From Aplectana chamaeleonis (Eukaryota > Nematoda > Chromadorea > Rhabditida > Cosmocercidae), in NCBI GenBank assembly GCA_029168955.1, contig JAPDOI010000172.1:1054001-1118000 (forward strand): 64,000 nt of DNA, written 5' to 3'. The notes beneath the pieces are model-generated. The model was given only the letters and a program-made list of their open reading frames with translations, was not told where the DNA came from and did not search any database. Below, in pieces: positions 45,763-56,299 of the stretch. The position numbers and the translations under genes are program-made. Each line of letters opens with the position of its first letter. Positions within the stretch are counted from its first letter, which is position 1.

Positions 45763-46021
45763 TTGTATCAGTCTTTCATTTTGCTTTTATAGTGGTCAGT
45801 TGTTTCTAGAAGTGCTCAGAAATCGTTTTAGAAGCAAATTAAAAATTAGCGACACAGGCATTTATAGATATTTTGTTGATTGGGGCGGGCGGACATCAAG
45901 TAGCAACATGTCCTTGAGCATGTTCACTCCAACTTTTACATATTTTCACGTTTGTGATGGCCAGATCTACCTTCTCACTAATATACCACAGCAACAGTTT
46001 TTTATGCGAATCCTGCCTTCA

Positions 46022-46555
46022 AAGACATGAGAGGACTTCTCTTTTTTTTTGCTCGACAGGCAGTGGTCACAGTGAACGTCGGGAACAGCTCAGCTGCAGA
46101 AACTGAAACTTCGAAGTAATTGGCTTTTTCGCGGTGAGTAATGACCGAATATACGACAACAGAAGCAAATTAAACGAACCCTCCCTGTTTTTCGACCTTG
46201 TATGTAGGTAGCAGTGGAGTTCGCTACCATAAATTCTACTTTATAGACTTTCCTTCATATAACAATTATAAAGATAGCTTCCTGAAGCAGCATTATGTAT
46301 CTTTTTTTTTCGAAATCAAAGCATATATGGCGTGAACCTCTTTTGAATTTTTTAATGTGCAACACAACGCTTTTGCGCCCGAAAACTGAATGCATCTTCC
46401 CCATTGAATGACACGGACAATATATGTTTCTAGTATCAACAAAAATCTATTGCAGATATGAAGAGCTCCTCCCACTCTTTTGAGATTAGTATATGGGCGT
46501 GGTGATGATTGAAGGCTTTTCGGACGAGGTTACGTCGGCACATTCCGAGGCTAAT
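46022..46555. other. No gene; TTAA-E end fragment near 46060
   Basis: AGGCAGTGGTCACAGTGAAC and GGAACAGCTCAGCTGCAG at 46060-46105 resemble a TTAA-E left end. The rest is AT-rich with no features seen. Confidence 0.45.
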
Positions 46556-46915
46556 TCATCGCTGCCAGTCTGATGCTTTTAAACGTACTACTTTTAATCC
46601 GATTTTAATTGCCTCCGCCATCTGCCGCTTAGTAATTCTACGGCTACTATGCATCCCCCACATTTTTGCTCTATTTTTCAAATAAAGGACTTCTTTGGAG
46701 AACGATTTGAAGGTTGTTGCGAAAGAAAAATCCTCCAGAGGGGTTTCTTTGGCCAGGATGTAACACTTAACGTCTTCAGGTAGCAGCAAATATTTTGAGA
46801 GCTTTCTCGGCGGAGATGTCCTCGGAACAGTGCAGCGTAGGGTCAAGAGGTGCTTGGCGTTCCGAAACTGACATTTTCGAGCATTTTTGAGAGTTCCGTA
46901 CCCAATGTCCAATAC
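46556..46915 (-). CDS. Putative 3' exon, possible SPK-like domain protein
   Basis: A 119-codon frame plus TGA opens right after a TTGTTAG acceptor and is protein-like throughout: VLDIGYGTLKNARKCQFRNA, RKLSKYLLLPEDVKCYILAK, ETPLEDFSFATTFKSFSKEV, LYLKNRAKMWGMHSSRRITK and IKIGLKVVRLKASDW. The PLxDFxxxTxFKxFS...YLKxRxKM arrangement loosely recalls the nematode SPK domain (PLSI..L.K.FK ... L..RI..FR..I), and the exon at 60680-60945 has a similar pattern. The assignment is inference. Upstream exons were not found in 46916-47500. Confidence 0.45.
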   Translation of the reverse strand, partial: VLDIGYGTLKNARKCQFRNAKHLLTLRCTVPRTSPPRKLSKYLLLPEDVKCYILAKETPLEDFSFATTFKSFSKEVLYLKNRAKMWGMHSSRRITKRQMAEAIKIGLKVVRLKASDWQR

Positions 46916-48182
46916 CTAACAACAAATCTTGCCCCATTAGTCAAAACATGATTCGCATTTTCAACCTGGTGCCATTGTACAATCTCTTACTACTTAATGA
47001 TTTTCTGTGACCTAAATGATGTGTTTTCCGTTTTCTTCGCTAACCCGAATTTTCTGATTTTCACACGCGAATCGAAACAAAAAACCCATTTTCTTCCCTG
47101 AGTTCACGAACATTTTCGCATTGAGAGATTCGATAGACAAGGGTGACGTGACAGATGACAGCATTGGTATCAGTAAGATGTAGGACAACTGTTGAGGTTT
47201 TTAACTATTTTTCAAGGCAACCTGTTTTGAACCTTCGTGAGAGGGCATTCATCAAAGCCTGTCATGTAATCGGAATGGATTGCATTTGTTCATTCACTCA
47301 CGCTGCTGTATTGAAACTTGTTTCTAACAATGAGGATTCTGTAAATCACGATGTTTCCATGCGGAACAAGTGACGACCGATATTTGGCAAAGACGTAGAG
47401 CCATGTGCTTCACCCTCAGACATGAGATGGCTGACCGACTAGCGTGACTTGTTGCCTCATTCAGCGGGCCGTGTTTCAGCACCTATGGTTTTTTTTGTAA
47501 AGTCCAATCTAGTGAATTGGCACGGCGCGACCGCTGCAGCATGCTGCTGCGGAACGCGTGGTATTCGCGACACAAGGTTTCGATCGCTCGTGGCTATCAA
47601 CCTCTGCACCCCCTCCCATTCACTAGACTAAATTGTGCAAGTGGACTTTACCGTCGTCGGTAATGGAAAAGGACCGCATAGCGGTTGGGCATTTTTGTCA
47701 AGCATACTGTAGCCGTTGATGGCTGGGTTCCATGTTCGCCGTTAACTGAAAGGCAGCACGTGATAGATTTGTTCCGGGTCATGGTTTTTTCTGATGCTTT
47801 CTTTTTTTACTAGTTATTCCTCGTAAAAAATGTAGTGAAGACTTCTCTGGTACTAGTGTTGTGTTCGTGTTAGGGAAACGAACCGTTTTTAATGTTTCCC
47901 GTGCTTTTTTCCAAAATTCAAGAGAAAAAAAAACTCGACATCGATTATGGCGGGCTTACTGCAGAGTCCCACCAAAGCACCCCATCCAGTGGCAAGTTTT
48001 CAAAATTTTAAGGAAAAAAGCATCGAAATCGTTGAAAAATGGAAAGATTTCCTTCCCACAGTCCCCGCTCACCACGCTCAGGACACTATGTGCACCTGGA
48101 GTGACATGCATGAATGCGTCGGCTGAGGTAGGGACACGCACGCGCCACAATTCGAATTGGAATCGCGGCGCATGCTTGCGGC
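46916..48182. other. No gene confirmed; one short MITE
   Basis: The plus frame 47155-47373 and frames around 47861-48265 lack motifs and splice support. The MITE at 47509-47628 is listed separately. Confidence 0.4.
47509..47628. mobile_element. Short MITE, TAGTCTAGCGAATGGAC family, copy 4
   Basis: CTAGTGAATTGGCACGG on the left, CCCATTCACTAGAC on the right; CATGCTGCTGCGG inside. Confidence 0.6.
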
Positions 48183-48314
48183 GTGAGGCCGGGATCATAC
48201 TTCCAGCGACGAGCGACGTGACGCAATATTTACCATCCATATCGACCGAAAATCGATATGCCTGATGTGCACTGTCGCTGTCGCTGGTCGCAGGAACTAT
48301 GATCCCGGCCTTAC
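48183..48314. mobile_element. Palindromic MITE, GGCCGGGATCATA ends
   Basis: GTGAGGCCGGGATCATACTT with GCGACGAGCGAC faces GTCGCTGTCGCTGGTCGC and TATGATCCCGGCCTTAC; TCGATATGG-like repeats lie at the centre. Confidence 0.75.
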
Positions 48315-49053
48315 CCTCCCTGCCCCTCGTCAACGCATTCAGTCACGCCACCCAAAAAAGAAACAAAACAAAAAAAAAAAGAAAATACCGTGATCCAGGA
48401 AAAAATATCAGCTATTTCCTTATCGATCAATCACCTGTTTGGAACCGAGCTAGCCGTGGCTGCGGAATGCTTTGTGGAAGTATAAGCCCAACCGCGCATC
48501 TTTTCCATTGCCGTGTACTGCACTCATTCTAGTTCGTCACGTTGCCTCACAAAATTATTTTTTGCAATATCGATACACGTGAGTGCCCCCCAGACCATGG
48601 TGGTTCTTTCTCGGCCTCAGCACTCATGTCCAAACTTAGCATAGGATTCGAATTGAACTTTTTTCGCAAATGGATAATAAAAGCAGTAATGAAACTGGGG
48701 CGATGCTTTTGGAATCCAATTCAATGTGGAGTGGAAAAAAAGATAAACTTCGAATCGATCGAAGGAAGACTCAGATACTAGGGGAATGGCTTGTGCGAAT
48801 GAAATCATATTCAAATCAGTTGTTCCCCGGCCATTCTTGCGTGCACCGCATACGCTCAATGAACATGGAGAACGACTTCTAAGAAGAATTCAGCAGAAGA
48901 AGGAAGGGACAATATGTGCATCATTCGCATTTCTCCGGGAAGCCACCTATCGTCAGTCTTACCTACAACTTCGTACTCACATGTTCGTCTCAATGGAGTT
49001 CGATGCGTTGCGCTACAAGGTCGAATAGTGGACCGGCACCGCATTCACTCACA
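48315..49053. other. Dispersed repeat and weak frames
   Basis: 48415-48530 is related to 16015-16140 (see there). Plus frames at 48670-48882 and 48786-49028 overlap; the second ends just before the foldback-like element. No family recognised. Confidence 0.4.
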
Positions 49054-50670
49054 GACATAGCTTCGTTGGGGTGGAGACAGCGGTCCGAGAGGTGAAGTTT
49101 GTTGGATGGGTTGACGGACAAAAAGGTGAAGTTTGCCTTCTCTCCCCAATTCGAAGAATGAACATCGTTTTCACCATCTCCATTTTCCGATATTTTCGTC
49201 TTCTTTGTGCCTCAAACTTCATGAGGTGACCTGACCTCTACCAAGAAATCGCAGGCTTGTCGACGGTAACATTTTATGTTTGGAGAAGGATATTAAGCCA
49301 ATGTTTTTTGTCCGAAAGTTCCGTAGATTTTTCCGACGAAAAGTATTTTGAGCATTTACTGCGCTCCAGATCTCAGAACCAAGTTCGGCTTTCAAAGTGC
49401 CAGTTTTCCCCTCATAACTTTTTTCCCCTCGGATATAATCCCTTGTAAGGGTTGCTGCTAGATGGCTCATAAAATTCTGCATCGAATAAGCGTTTTCAGG
49501 TTCAAAAATTAAGTTCTCACTCTTCCAGCCGATTTTGGTTTGTAAAGTGCATTTTCTGTGTCTGAAGTTATGGGTTTTTCGTTCACAACTTTCTACGCGA
49601 AGAGATGGGCCTCTGGTAAAAATTGTTCCTGAAATCCTCATAAATTCTGCGTCGTATAGTGCCTTCAGTTTGAAAAATACTCTCTCGGTCCTTCAGCCTA
49701 TTTCATTTTTCAAAACACCAGTTTTTCGCCGCATCGGTTGAATTCTTTTGTTTGCGTTGAATCTCATCTTGTTTTAATTATTTTACCCATAAAAATATGA
49801 TATAATATAATAATATAACTCTTTAACTATTGAAGGAAGGGTGGAGGTAAAGGTTGTTATCGAAATCTAGGTAAAATTCTGCTTTGAATGATGTGTCGGG
49901 TTCCTAACTTTACTGGCCCCATAAGCCAGCCAGGTCGGTGGAGCCGATCTCTATTGTTGGCTCCAGTGGGACTCTGCGTCTCCTACTTACACCATAGAGG
50001 CGAGAGCACCCTATGAAGATTACTATGGAGCTCAGCTCCACCGACCTGGATGGCTCATGGAGCAAGCAAAGATAGGAACCCGACATATTATTCAACGCGG
50101 AATTTTACCTAGATCTCAAAGACAACTTTTACCTCCACCCTTCCTTCAACGGTTAAAGAGTTATGGGCGAAAAACTGGTGTTTCGGAAAATGAATTAGGC
50201 TGAAGGAACGAGAAATTTTTTTCCAATCTGGAAACACTAGCCTATGCAGAATCCTAGGGGATTCCGAAAACAAACTTCACCGAAGATCCATCACTTAGCG
50301 TAAAAAAGTTATGAACAAAAAACCGATGATTTCAAGCACAAAAAATGCATTCATAAACCGAAAGCTTGTGGAAGAGTGAAAACATATTTTTTGAACCCAA
50401 AAACGATAATGGATGTAGAATTTTATGTGGATTTCAAAAACAGCCTTTACGAAAAGTCTATCTCTTAGCGCAAAAAAGTTATAGACGAAAAACAGGCAAT
50501 GACACCAATCCCAGCATAAAAAAGGCCCTGCACGAAAGTCGGGTCACTTCGATTCATTTAGGGGCATTTCCCGGACGTCACCGGTTTCCCCAATGGTGAA
50601 GGTTTTCTCCTTCACCTGCCCAGAGGTGAAGGTTGGTGGGCTACATGGCTCCAGTCAACGAAGCTATGCT
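49054..50670. mobile_element. Foldback-like element, 1.6 kb, with tandem subrepeats in both arms
   Basis: The sequence from ACATAGCTTCGTTG (49056) to CAACGAAGCTATG (50657) is one long imperfect palindrome. Each arm contains about three diverged copies of a ~160-bp unit around CATAACTTTTTTACGC, CATAAAATTCTGC and CTCACTCTTCCAGCC. A clean inner hairpin at 49893-50085 pairs TGTCGGGTTCCTA with TAGGAACCCGACA and CCAGGTCGGTGGAGC with GCTCCACCGACCTGG. Long inverted arms built from tandem units define foldback (FB/Galileo-type) elements. No ORF expected or seen. Confidence 0.75.
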
Positions 50671-51897
50671 TACAGATCTGCAAGTTACCCACAGACAGCC
50701 GAAATGGTGTCGTCTGATGTGTGATTTATGCCCTGGGAGTTAAGCTCCAATCGGTGTGGGCCTACCGTAAATATCTCGTCTTCAAAACTTTAGAAAAAAT
50801 CGGAAGACAAATTCCATTGACACTGCGACAACTTGACGGAAAGTGGATAAGAAGAACGGCTGAGTGGACTATAATAGGACGCACTTTTCTCAGAGGAAAG
50901 CTTTGTGTTAAGTGAACCGATGTAATCTTGGGAGCTGCTCTCTGAGTAATCTTGCCGCGACATTTCCGGGAAAGTACCACAACACTAAACTGTGCCGCAA
51001 TAGGGCGGCGATTATACCGCGGCGGATCCCCGATCATCACTGTGCCGAGACGATTTTGATGAAGTGCGCGATGCTTGATAACGCAGCGTCATTGCAGCGA
51101 TATGACCGCGGCGGCTCCGTGTTAGAACCGCACAGGCACCGCGAGAATGTAACATTGAACACGCGTCGGCTTCGATGCACTGTCCTGTGTGGCAAAACGA
51201 GTTTGTCTGTGGTTGAATTATCCAAGTTTTAGATACATTCCGCATCTCTTCGGTCGCAGTAGTGGTGGTACCCTCTATCCCTAATAAACAGAGGACGTTA
51301 CAGGCGCAGGTACGTGAATTTTCTCGTATGCCAGCCTGGTTGGATTAGGACTCATAATTAAATTTATTCGAGTTACTCGCAGCTGGTCCTACTGTTGTGA
51401 AAGCGCAACTACCCTTCGTGGAGCCGCTACGGCATTGCCGCTGCTGATCCGCCCTAGTGCCGCTTTGGTACCTGTACCAGCCGGAGTGGCACTATACCGG
51501 CACTGTCGCGGCTAGTTCTACCAGAGTTTATCAGCTGCCCAGGCACAGAACACTTTCGCTGTTGGACCTGATGCTCATGCTAAATAAACTCTGATTATGT
51601 ATCTTTTATATCTTCCGTGTCGACGTTTGGGGCATGTATTCGGAGTAAATTCTTGATGTAGACACTATGAGGTACAGCATGTTCATCACATTCTATAAGC
51701 CCTTGTCGATCGAGAGGACGTCTCTGTTCGTTTTGGCTCTACTCGAACAGGCATCGCCCAGCAATTTTGAAGTGCAGGCCTAATGGCTTTCCGGTTGTTG
51801 GCTGTTTTCACGTACTACATACGAGCTCAGCGCCCTTGAAAGCCTGTGTATCGGCTACTGCGTCGGCATCACATGGCATTGGAACATGTCACTTACA
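50671..51897. other. No gene; possible LTR-like stretch
   Basis: 51330-51640 ends in a polyadenylation-like AATAAACTCTGATTATG after CTACGGCATTGCCGCTGCTG, reminiscent of a solo LTR, but no matching ends or duplicate were found. A GC-rich stretch lies at 50980-51180. Confidence 0.35.
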
Positions 51898-52538
51898 TAC
51901 AGTCGACTCGGATCGCACTGATACTTTGCGTTCCTTGTTGTGCATTGGCACAAACTTGGTGCACGCATGTTATAACATTATGTTATGACTTACGCGCACC
52001 GAGTTTGCGCTAACGCGCAATGAAGCCTAGTTTTGACGGTATCGCTGCTGTTTTTCATCGCAGCGTTTTTGCACCCGCTGCTGCAGCGATGTAGCAGCGG
52101 CAGCGATTCTGTTCATAGTGCATAGGCCCACGGATGATAGAAGAAAATCAATCAATCAGAGAAAATAGTGCCTTTTATTCATCAATAACGCGTTTCGACT
52201 CAAAACACTGATCTTGTCATGTGGAAGGGGTCAACGTCACTAGGACGAAACGTGTCATTCGCTGGCATCGCTCCATCGCTGCCATTTTGGCCGCGATGGA
52301 GCGATGGTCAGCGACCATTGAGAATAGCCCTTCAAGCAGCGATGCAGTAAAACATAGGATTTCGTCGCCGCGACCCAGCGATGTAGGACGTTTGCCACGA
52401 AGCGATCACAATTGGAGCGGCTTTCCATTACGCGCGATGAAAAAAGAACAGTTGTCCCTCGCATGGCCGCAGCGACCACCTGCAGTCAAAACTAGGCTTG
52501 AGGAACGCAAAATAGCAGTGCGATCCGTGTCGACTGTA
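51898..52538. mobile_element. TACAGTCG MITE, split by a second element
   Basis: TACAGTCGACTCGGATCGCA on the left, TGCGATCCGTGTCGACTGTA on the right. Its own 166 bp is interrupted after 52020 by the element 52024-52498. The uninterrupted relative is 52640-52784. Confidence 0.85.
52024..52498. mobile_element. Nested element with AGCCTAGTTTTGAC ends and TGA target duplication
   Basis: Perfect 14-bp ends AGCCTAGTTTTGAC and GTCAAAACTAGGCT, flanked by TGA at 52021-52023 and 52499-52501. A 3-bp duplication suggests a PIF/Harbinger-type origin, though that group usually prefers TWA. The interior is a series of CAGCGATG-type palindromes. Confidence 0.8.
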
Positions 52539-52639
52539 CGTTTCGTTTAATACCATCAGTTCTACGACGTCTCGAGTTGGAAACAGTAAAGCGTGTATCT
52601 GTGATTCAAAAAGAAATGAAAGGTCATCATCGAGGTTTG

Positions 52640-52784
52640 TACAGATGGCATGAATGGCACTGATACTTCGCATTCCCCTTTGTGCGCAAACCTGGTGCGC
52701 CTATGTTATAACATAGACACACTGAGCTTGCGCCAACGCACCGTAAGGAAGACAAAGTATCAGTGCGATCCGTACCGACTGTAG
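52640..52784. mobile_element. TACAGTCG MITE, uninterrupted copy
   Basis: Contains GGCACTGATACTTCGC, TATGTTATAACATAGAC at the centre, and ends CAGTGCGATCCGTACCGACT then GTA. Confidence 0.8.
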
Positions 52785-53287
52785 CTAGAATGGTATCCCG
52801 CTTTGCGCCTTACTTCATTCGGCTCAAAATGTTGAAGAATAGCTAATTATACGAGTATGTAATAGAACCTGGGAGGTTAATTAAGATTGGCAAGAAGGTC
52901 CGTTGCTTGTTTTTGTTTTGGTATGTTGTTTGCACTGAAAGCACAGGCGTGTTCATCGACAAAGGCTGTATAATGAGCTCTCTGAATGAGAATGGATCCA
53001 GTAATTGCCCGCCGCATTTCACAGAATTGGCGATCGAACCTTCCTCTGAAAAGCACATAGAATACTCGATAGCAATATGTATTATGAATGCAACTGCGTT
53101 TTCGAAATTTGAAAACCCTTTCTTTCAAGGATGCTATGAAGATTTGATACTTTTTTGCCGTGCTTGCAAATCCTCCCCGATTTCGCATGCGAAAGTCAGG
53201 GTATTGCACATTTTGTGATTGAAATGTGTTGAGGGATTCCTTCTTGAACGATGTCTTCAGGGTGGGTGTTTAGCTGACATTCGAACA
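52785..53287. other. No gene seen
   Basis: Overlapping frames on both strands (52877-53218) without motifs; nothing else visible. Confidence 0.4.
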
Positions 53288-53449
53288 TTACAGGCAGGGT
53301 TTGAGATAAAAACGGTTTCCAGGTTTTCTCCATGAGATCTGGCCATCACAAACAATGAGAAGCTGCAACAAAAACGAAAAAACAAGCTAGAATGGAAAAT
53401 TGGTGGGTGTCCGCCCGCTAGACTATGTCAACGAGTATTCGGAAAACGA

Positions 53450-53680
53450 ATATTCGGCCGAATAAACGAATAATCGAATATTCGAATAATTCGTTTATTC
53501 GATTTTTCGGAAAAGTCAATTTTTCGAATCATTCGTTAATTCGAATATTCGGAAAAGTCAATTTTTCGAATAATTCGTTTATTCGAATATTCGGAAAAGT
53601 CAAATTTCCGCATAATTCGTTTATTCGAAAATTCGAACGGCCCAATATTCGAATATTCGGCCGAATAAACGAATAATTTC
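53450..53680 (+). repeat. 42-bp tandem array, left block
   Basis: About four to five diverged units with GAATATTCGGAAAAGTCAA. The unit is 14 codons long, so a stop-free frame repeating NNSFIRIFGKVNFS results; this is a property of the repeat, not a gene. Confidence 0.85.
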
Positions 53681-54057
53681 AGAAAATAAGAAGCAGAGTC
53701 TCCGGCACATGTCCATTTTTGCGGTCAAGAGATGAAATGTCCCCGATCAAACTGGTCGAAAGTTCGAATATAATCGGAATACTCCAATATAAAACATGAG
53801 ATAGTCAGAAACCTAATGGTGGAGTATCTCGCTCACCACCGAATTTGTGGGCAGACTTAACAGGTACTGTTTTTCGTCTGATGGAGTATGTCCCAAGCAG
53901 ATTCGAGCGATGTTCCAGAAACGGCTACCTTACGCTGCTTGAGTATTCTTCAATACTTGATTGCCATGAATTTAGGTCAATCGCTGCAGCTTTGAGCCAG
54001 TTCTTACCAAACATTCACCTTATATTTTTGCAGAGGTGAAATGTCTCCAACCAAAGT

Positions 54058-54248
54058 GGGTGCTATCTTAGCGGTGGGGGGCACTATGTCGGGGTGCACT
54101 TGGCCCCGCCCATTTTATCGTGCCGCACTGAATTTGAGCACCTACCCGGTTTTTCCCTCCCCCGCACAAATCAGGAGTGATTGCGGCACGGAAAAATGGG
54201 CGTGGTCATGTGCGATACAAAAGTGCCCCCTCCGCTCAGATAGCACCC
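54058..54248. mobile_element. Palindromic MITE with ~65-bp arms
   Basis: GGGTGCTATCTTAGCGGTGG faces CCGCTCAGATAGCACCC, and CGCCCATTTTATCGTGCCGC faces GCGGCACGGAAAAATGGGCG. No clear target duplication. Confidence 0.8.
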
Positions 54249-54489
54249 TAAACTGATAGGAAATTCGGATATTGTTGGTAGATATTGTTTTGAAAATCAA
54301 GAGAATTTGATCGTATCGTTCAACAACTACTCATAGATAGTGGGAAATGTTAGTTTGAATACTCTTATGATATAATGTGGAACGTCTTTTTCGTGGAAGT
54401 ACATTGTCATAGCTTTGATCTATACTATATAAAAAAAGGTCAAGAAAGTTGGAAGTGCCGCGAACGGTGGTTTCATTATGCGTACTCGG

Positions 54490-54800
54490 TCCGTACTTTC
54501 TTATTCGAATACTCGCGAATACATTTTGGCCGATTATTCGAATTAATCGTATTCGAATCATTCGAATAATTCGATTATTCGGAAGAGTCAAATTTTCGAA
54601 TATTTCGTTTATTCGAATATTCGGAGAAGTCGTTTTTTCGAGTAATTCGTTTATCCGAATATTCGGAGAAGTCGATTTTTCCAATAATTCGTTTATTCGA
54701 ATATTCGGAGAAGTCAATTTTCCGAATAATTTGTTTATTCGAATATTCGATAGAGTCAATTTTCCGAATTATTCGTTTATTCGAATATTCGAAAATTTTC
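54490..54800 (+). repeat. 42-bp tandem array, right block
   Basis: About six to seven diverged units (GAATATTCGGAGAAGTCAAT) in the same orientation as the left block. Confidence 0.85.
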
Positions 54801-55056
54801 ATTCGTTTGATATATTCTACCGCCCGCCCCTCCCCCAAATAACGAGATTTTCATGATTGCTTGTTGTTCCGTCTTCTATTTTGCTGCAAAATTAGCTAGT
54901 AGTCTCTTCAAAAGTTTAGCAACCACTTTTAAAACGAAAAAGGCATTTATAGAAACCGCAATTTCGGAGGCGGGCGGACACCCAGCAGTAACTTGCTCCA
55001 AAGAGTTCTTTCTTTGCCTTTTCAACTATTTTCACTTTTGTGATGGCCAGATCTAT

Positions 55057-55344
55057 CGTTAAAGCTGCGATGACGAAGCCGGGCGGCTCTGAGTTGAAGC
55101 GGGCACGGCGCGGCCATGCAGCGCGGCTTTTATTAGATTGCCCCCGCAAGAGGTGATTCTACTAGCCTGCTGCCCATATTCCTAGCATATTTCGACTTCT
55201 TCATCTTTAAATTTACAGGAATATGGGTAGCGGGCTGGCGAAAACACTTGAATAACAGTGACGGGCAGTCTGATACACTCTGCGCGGCCGCGCCGCGCCC
55301 GCTTCAACTCAGCGCCGCTCGGCTTAGTCATCGCAGCCTTGACG
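55057..55344. mobile_element. GC-rich palindromic element nested in the TTAA-L copy
   Basis: CGTTAAAGCTGCGATGACGA faces TAGTCATCGCAGCCTTGACG; TGAGTTGAAGCGGGCACGGC faces GCCGCGCCCGCTTCAACTCA; TGCCCATATTCCTA and AGGAATATGGGTA lie further in. Confidence 0.8.
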
Positions 55345-55400
55345 GTACCTCCTCGTGAGGATAGCATACCAATCGGTTTTATAGCGAACCCAGCCTTTAA

Positions 55401-55886
55401 CCTAAAGTTATTCATTGGCTTTTGGTCAGCTAGTCCGCAATGTAGGGTGATTTCCTCTACGATATCAAAATGAAAGCGCTGAACGATGAGAGTTAATCTT
55501 TTTTTGTCGTCAAACACGGGAAATACATATCTTATAGGTTTAGTGGAACAAAACGATCAACTAATGTCAGACACACAAATATTCACTCGTTTCCTCTGTT
55601 ATCCTGAGCACATCAGTGATCTTTCGACCAAAAAACATAGACTTAGTTATTCGAGAAAGATTTTGTTATGGGAATTTGCCGAGAACTTCACAAATTTTCA
55701 GAAAGATTTCGAATGAAGGGAAAGTATTTTTTCTATCGAGGATTGAAGATCATCTTTTTTCGAACAACCACATCCCCCATAATCTCCAAGATCTTTGACC
55801 GACAAAATCACCCTTGGTCGACAAAACCGAACACTAGTGATTTTAAAGCTTTCCTGGAAAGAAGTTGATAGGCAAGTGTTATAACG
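55401..55886. other. No gene seen
   Basis: Short AT-rich interval between two TTAA-L copies; frames show no motif. Confidence 0.4.
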
Positions 55887-56183
55887 TTCGAAGGCAGGGT
55901 CTGCGATAAAAACGGTTGTTGTGCTGCCCTCATGTGAAGGCAGTTCTGGTCACAACAAAAGTGAAAATTAGTCAAGAGCCGCAGGAGAAATCCCCAAAAA
56001 CAAGTTATAACGGCCAATTGCGGGCTGCCCGCCTGTTAATGGGGGGCGGGCGTACACCCAGCTGTAAGTTGTTACTGCACGTTTTTTTTCGAACTTTCAC
56101 TTTTTTCCACCTTTGGGATGGTCAGGTCTAACTTCTCATGAGGATAGCACAACAATCGTTTATAACGCGATCCCTGCCTTTAA
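55887..56183. mobile_element. TTAA-L family element, uninterrupted reference copy
   Basis: TTCGAAGGCAGGGTCTGCGA on the left (TTCG for TTAA), GCGATCCCTGCCTTTAA on the right. At 297 bp it fixes the expected layout of the two disrupted copies. Confidence 0.8.
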
Positions 56184-56237
56184 AGGCATCGTACGCGCAG
56201 AAACCCATATATTATTTTTCATGTTTCTATATGACTT

Positions 56238-56262
56238 TTATTTATTTATTTATTCAATACGC
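56238..56262. repeat. (TTTA)n tail of the minus-strand LINE
   Basis: TTTATTTATTTATTTATTC, which read on the minus strand is a TAAA-type 3' tail placed just beyond the LINE coding end. Confidence 0.7.
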
Positions 56263-56299
56263 TACATCAGGTAGTCGTGAAAAAACGGGAGCAGAATAT

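Larger units (their letters stand above)
44806..46021. mobile_element. TTAA-L family element, host of a three-level nest
   Basis: Left end AGGCAGGTTGACGAGGAAAA, right end TATGCGAATCCTGCCTTCA. Its own sequence, recognisable from 53288-55400 and 55887-56183 (AACGAGATTTCCATGA, GGCGGGCGGACA, TTTGTGATGGCCAGATCTA), is split at about 44998 and resumes at about 45762. A poly-C run lies at 44954-44966. Confidence 0.8.
53419..54819. mobile_element. 1.4-kb element with 8-bp duplication and 42-bp tandem arrays
   Basis: Flanked by CCGCCCGC at 53411-53418 and 54820-54827. Ends TAGACTATGTCAACGA and TCGTTTGATATATTCTA are inverted repeats with a few changes. Both subterminal regions carry tandem 42-bp units (GAATAATTCGTTTATTCGAA then TATTCGGAAAAGTCAATTTT). 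No transposase is visible; a palindrome lies at 54058-54248. Confidence 0.8.
53288..55400. mobile_element. TTAA-L family element with two insertions
   Basis: TTACAGGCAGGGTTTGAGAT on the left, ATAGCGAACCCAGCCTTTAA on the right. Its own parts are 53288-53418, 54820-55056 and 55345-55400; they reassemble in the order of the intact copy 55887-56183. The two interruptions are 53419-54819 and 55057-55344. Confidence 0.82.

Noticed and set aside
47155..47373. 72-residue plus-strand ORF
   Set aside because: Protein-like in places but with no splice context, motif or conserved copy to support it.
48670..49028. Two overlapping plus-strand frames before the foldback-like element
   Set aside because: They conflict with each other, and neither has a recognised motif.
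53425..53676. Open frame with repeating NNSFIRIFGKV residues
   Set aside because: It is a by-product of a 42-bp tandem repeat (14 codons); no start, splice or family support.
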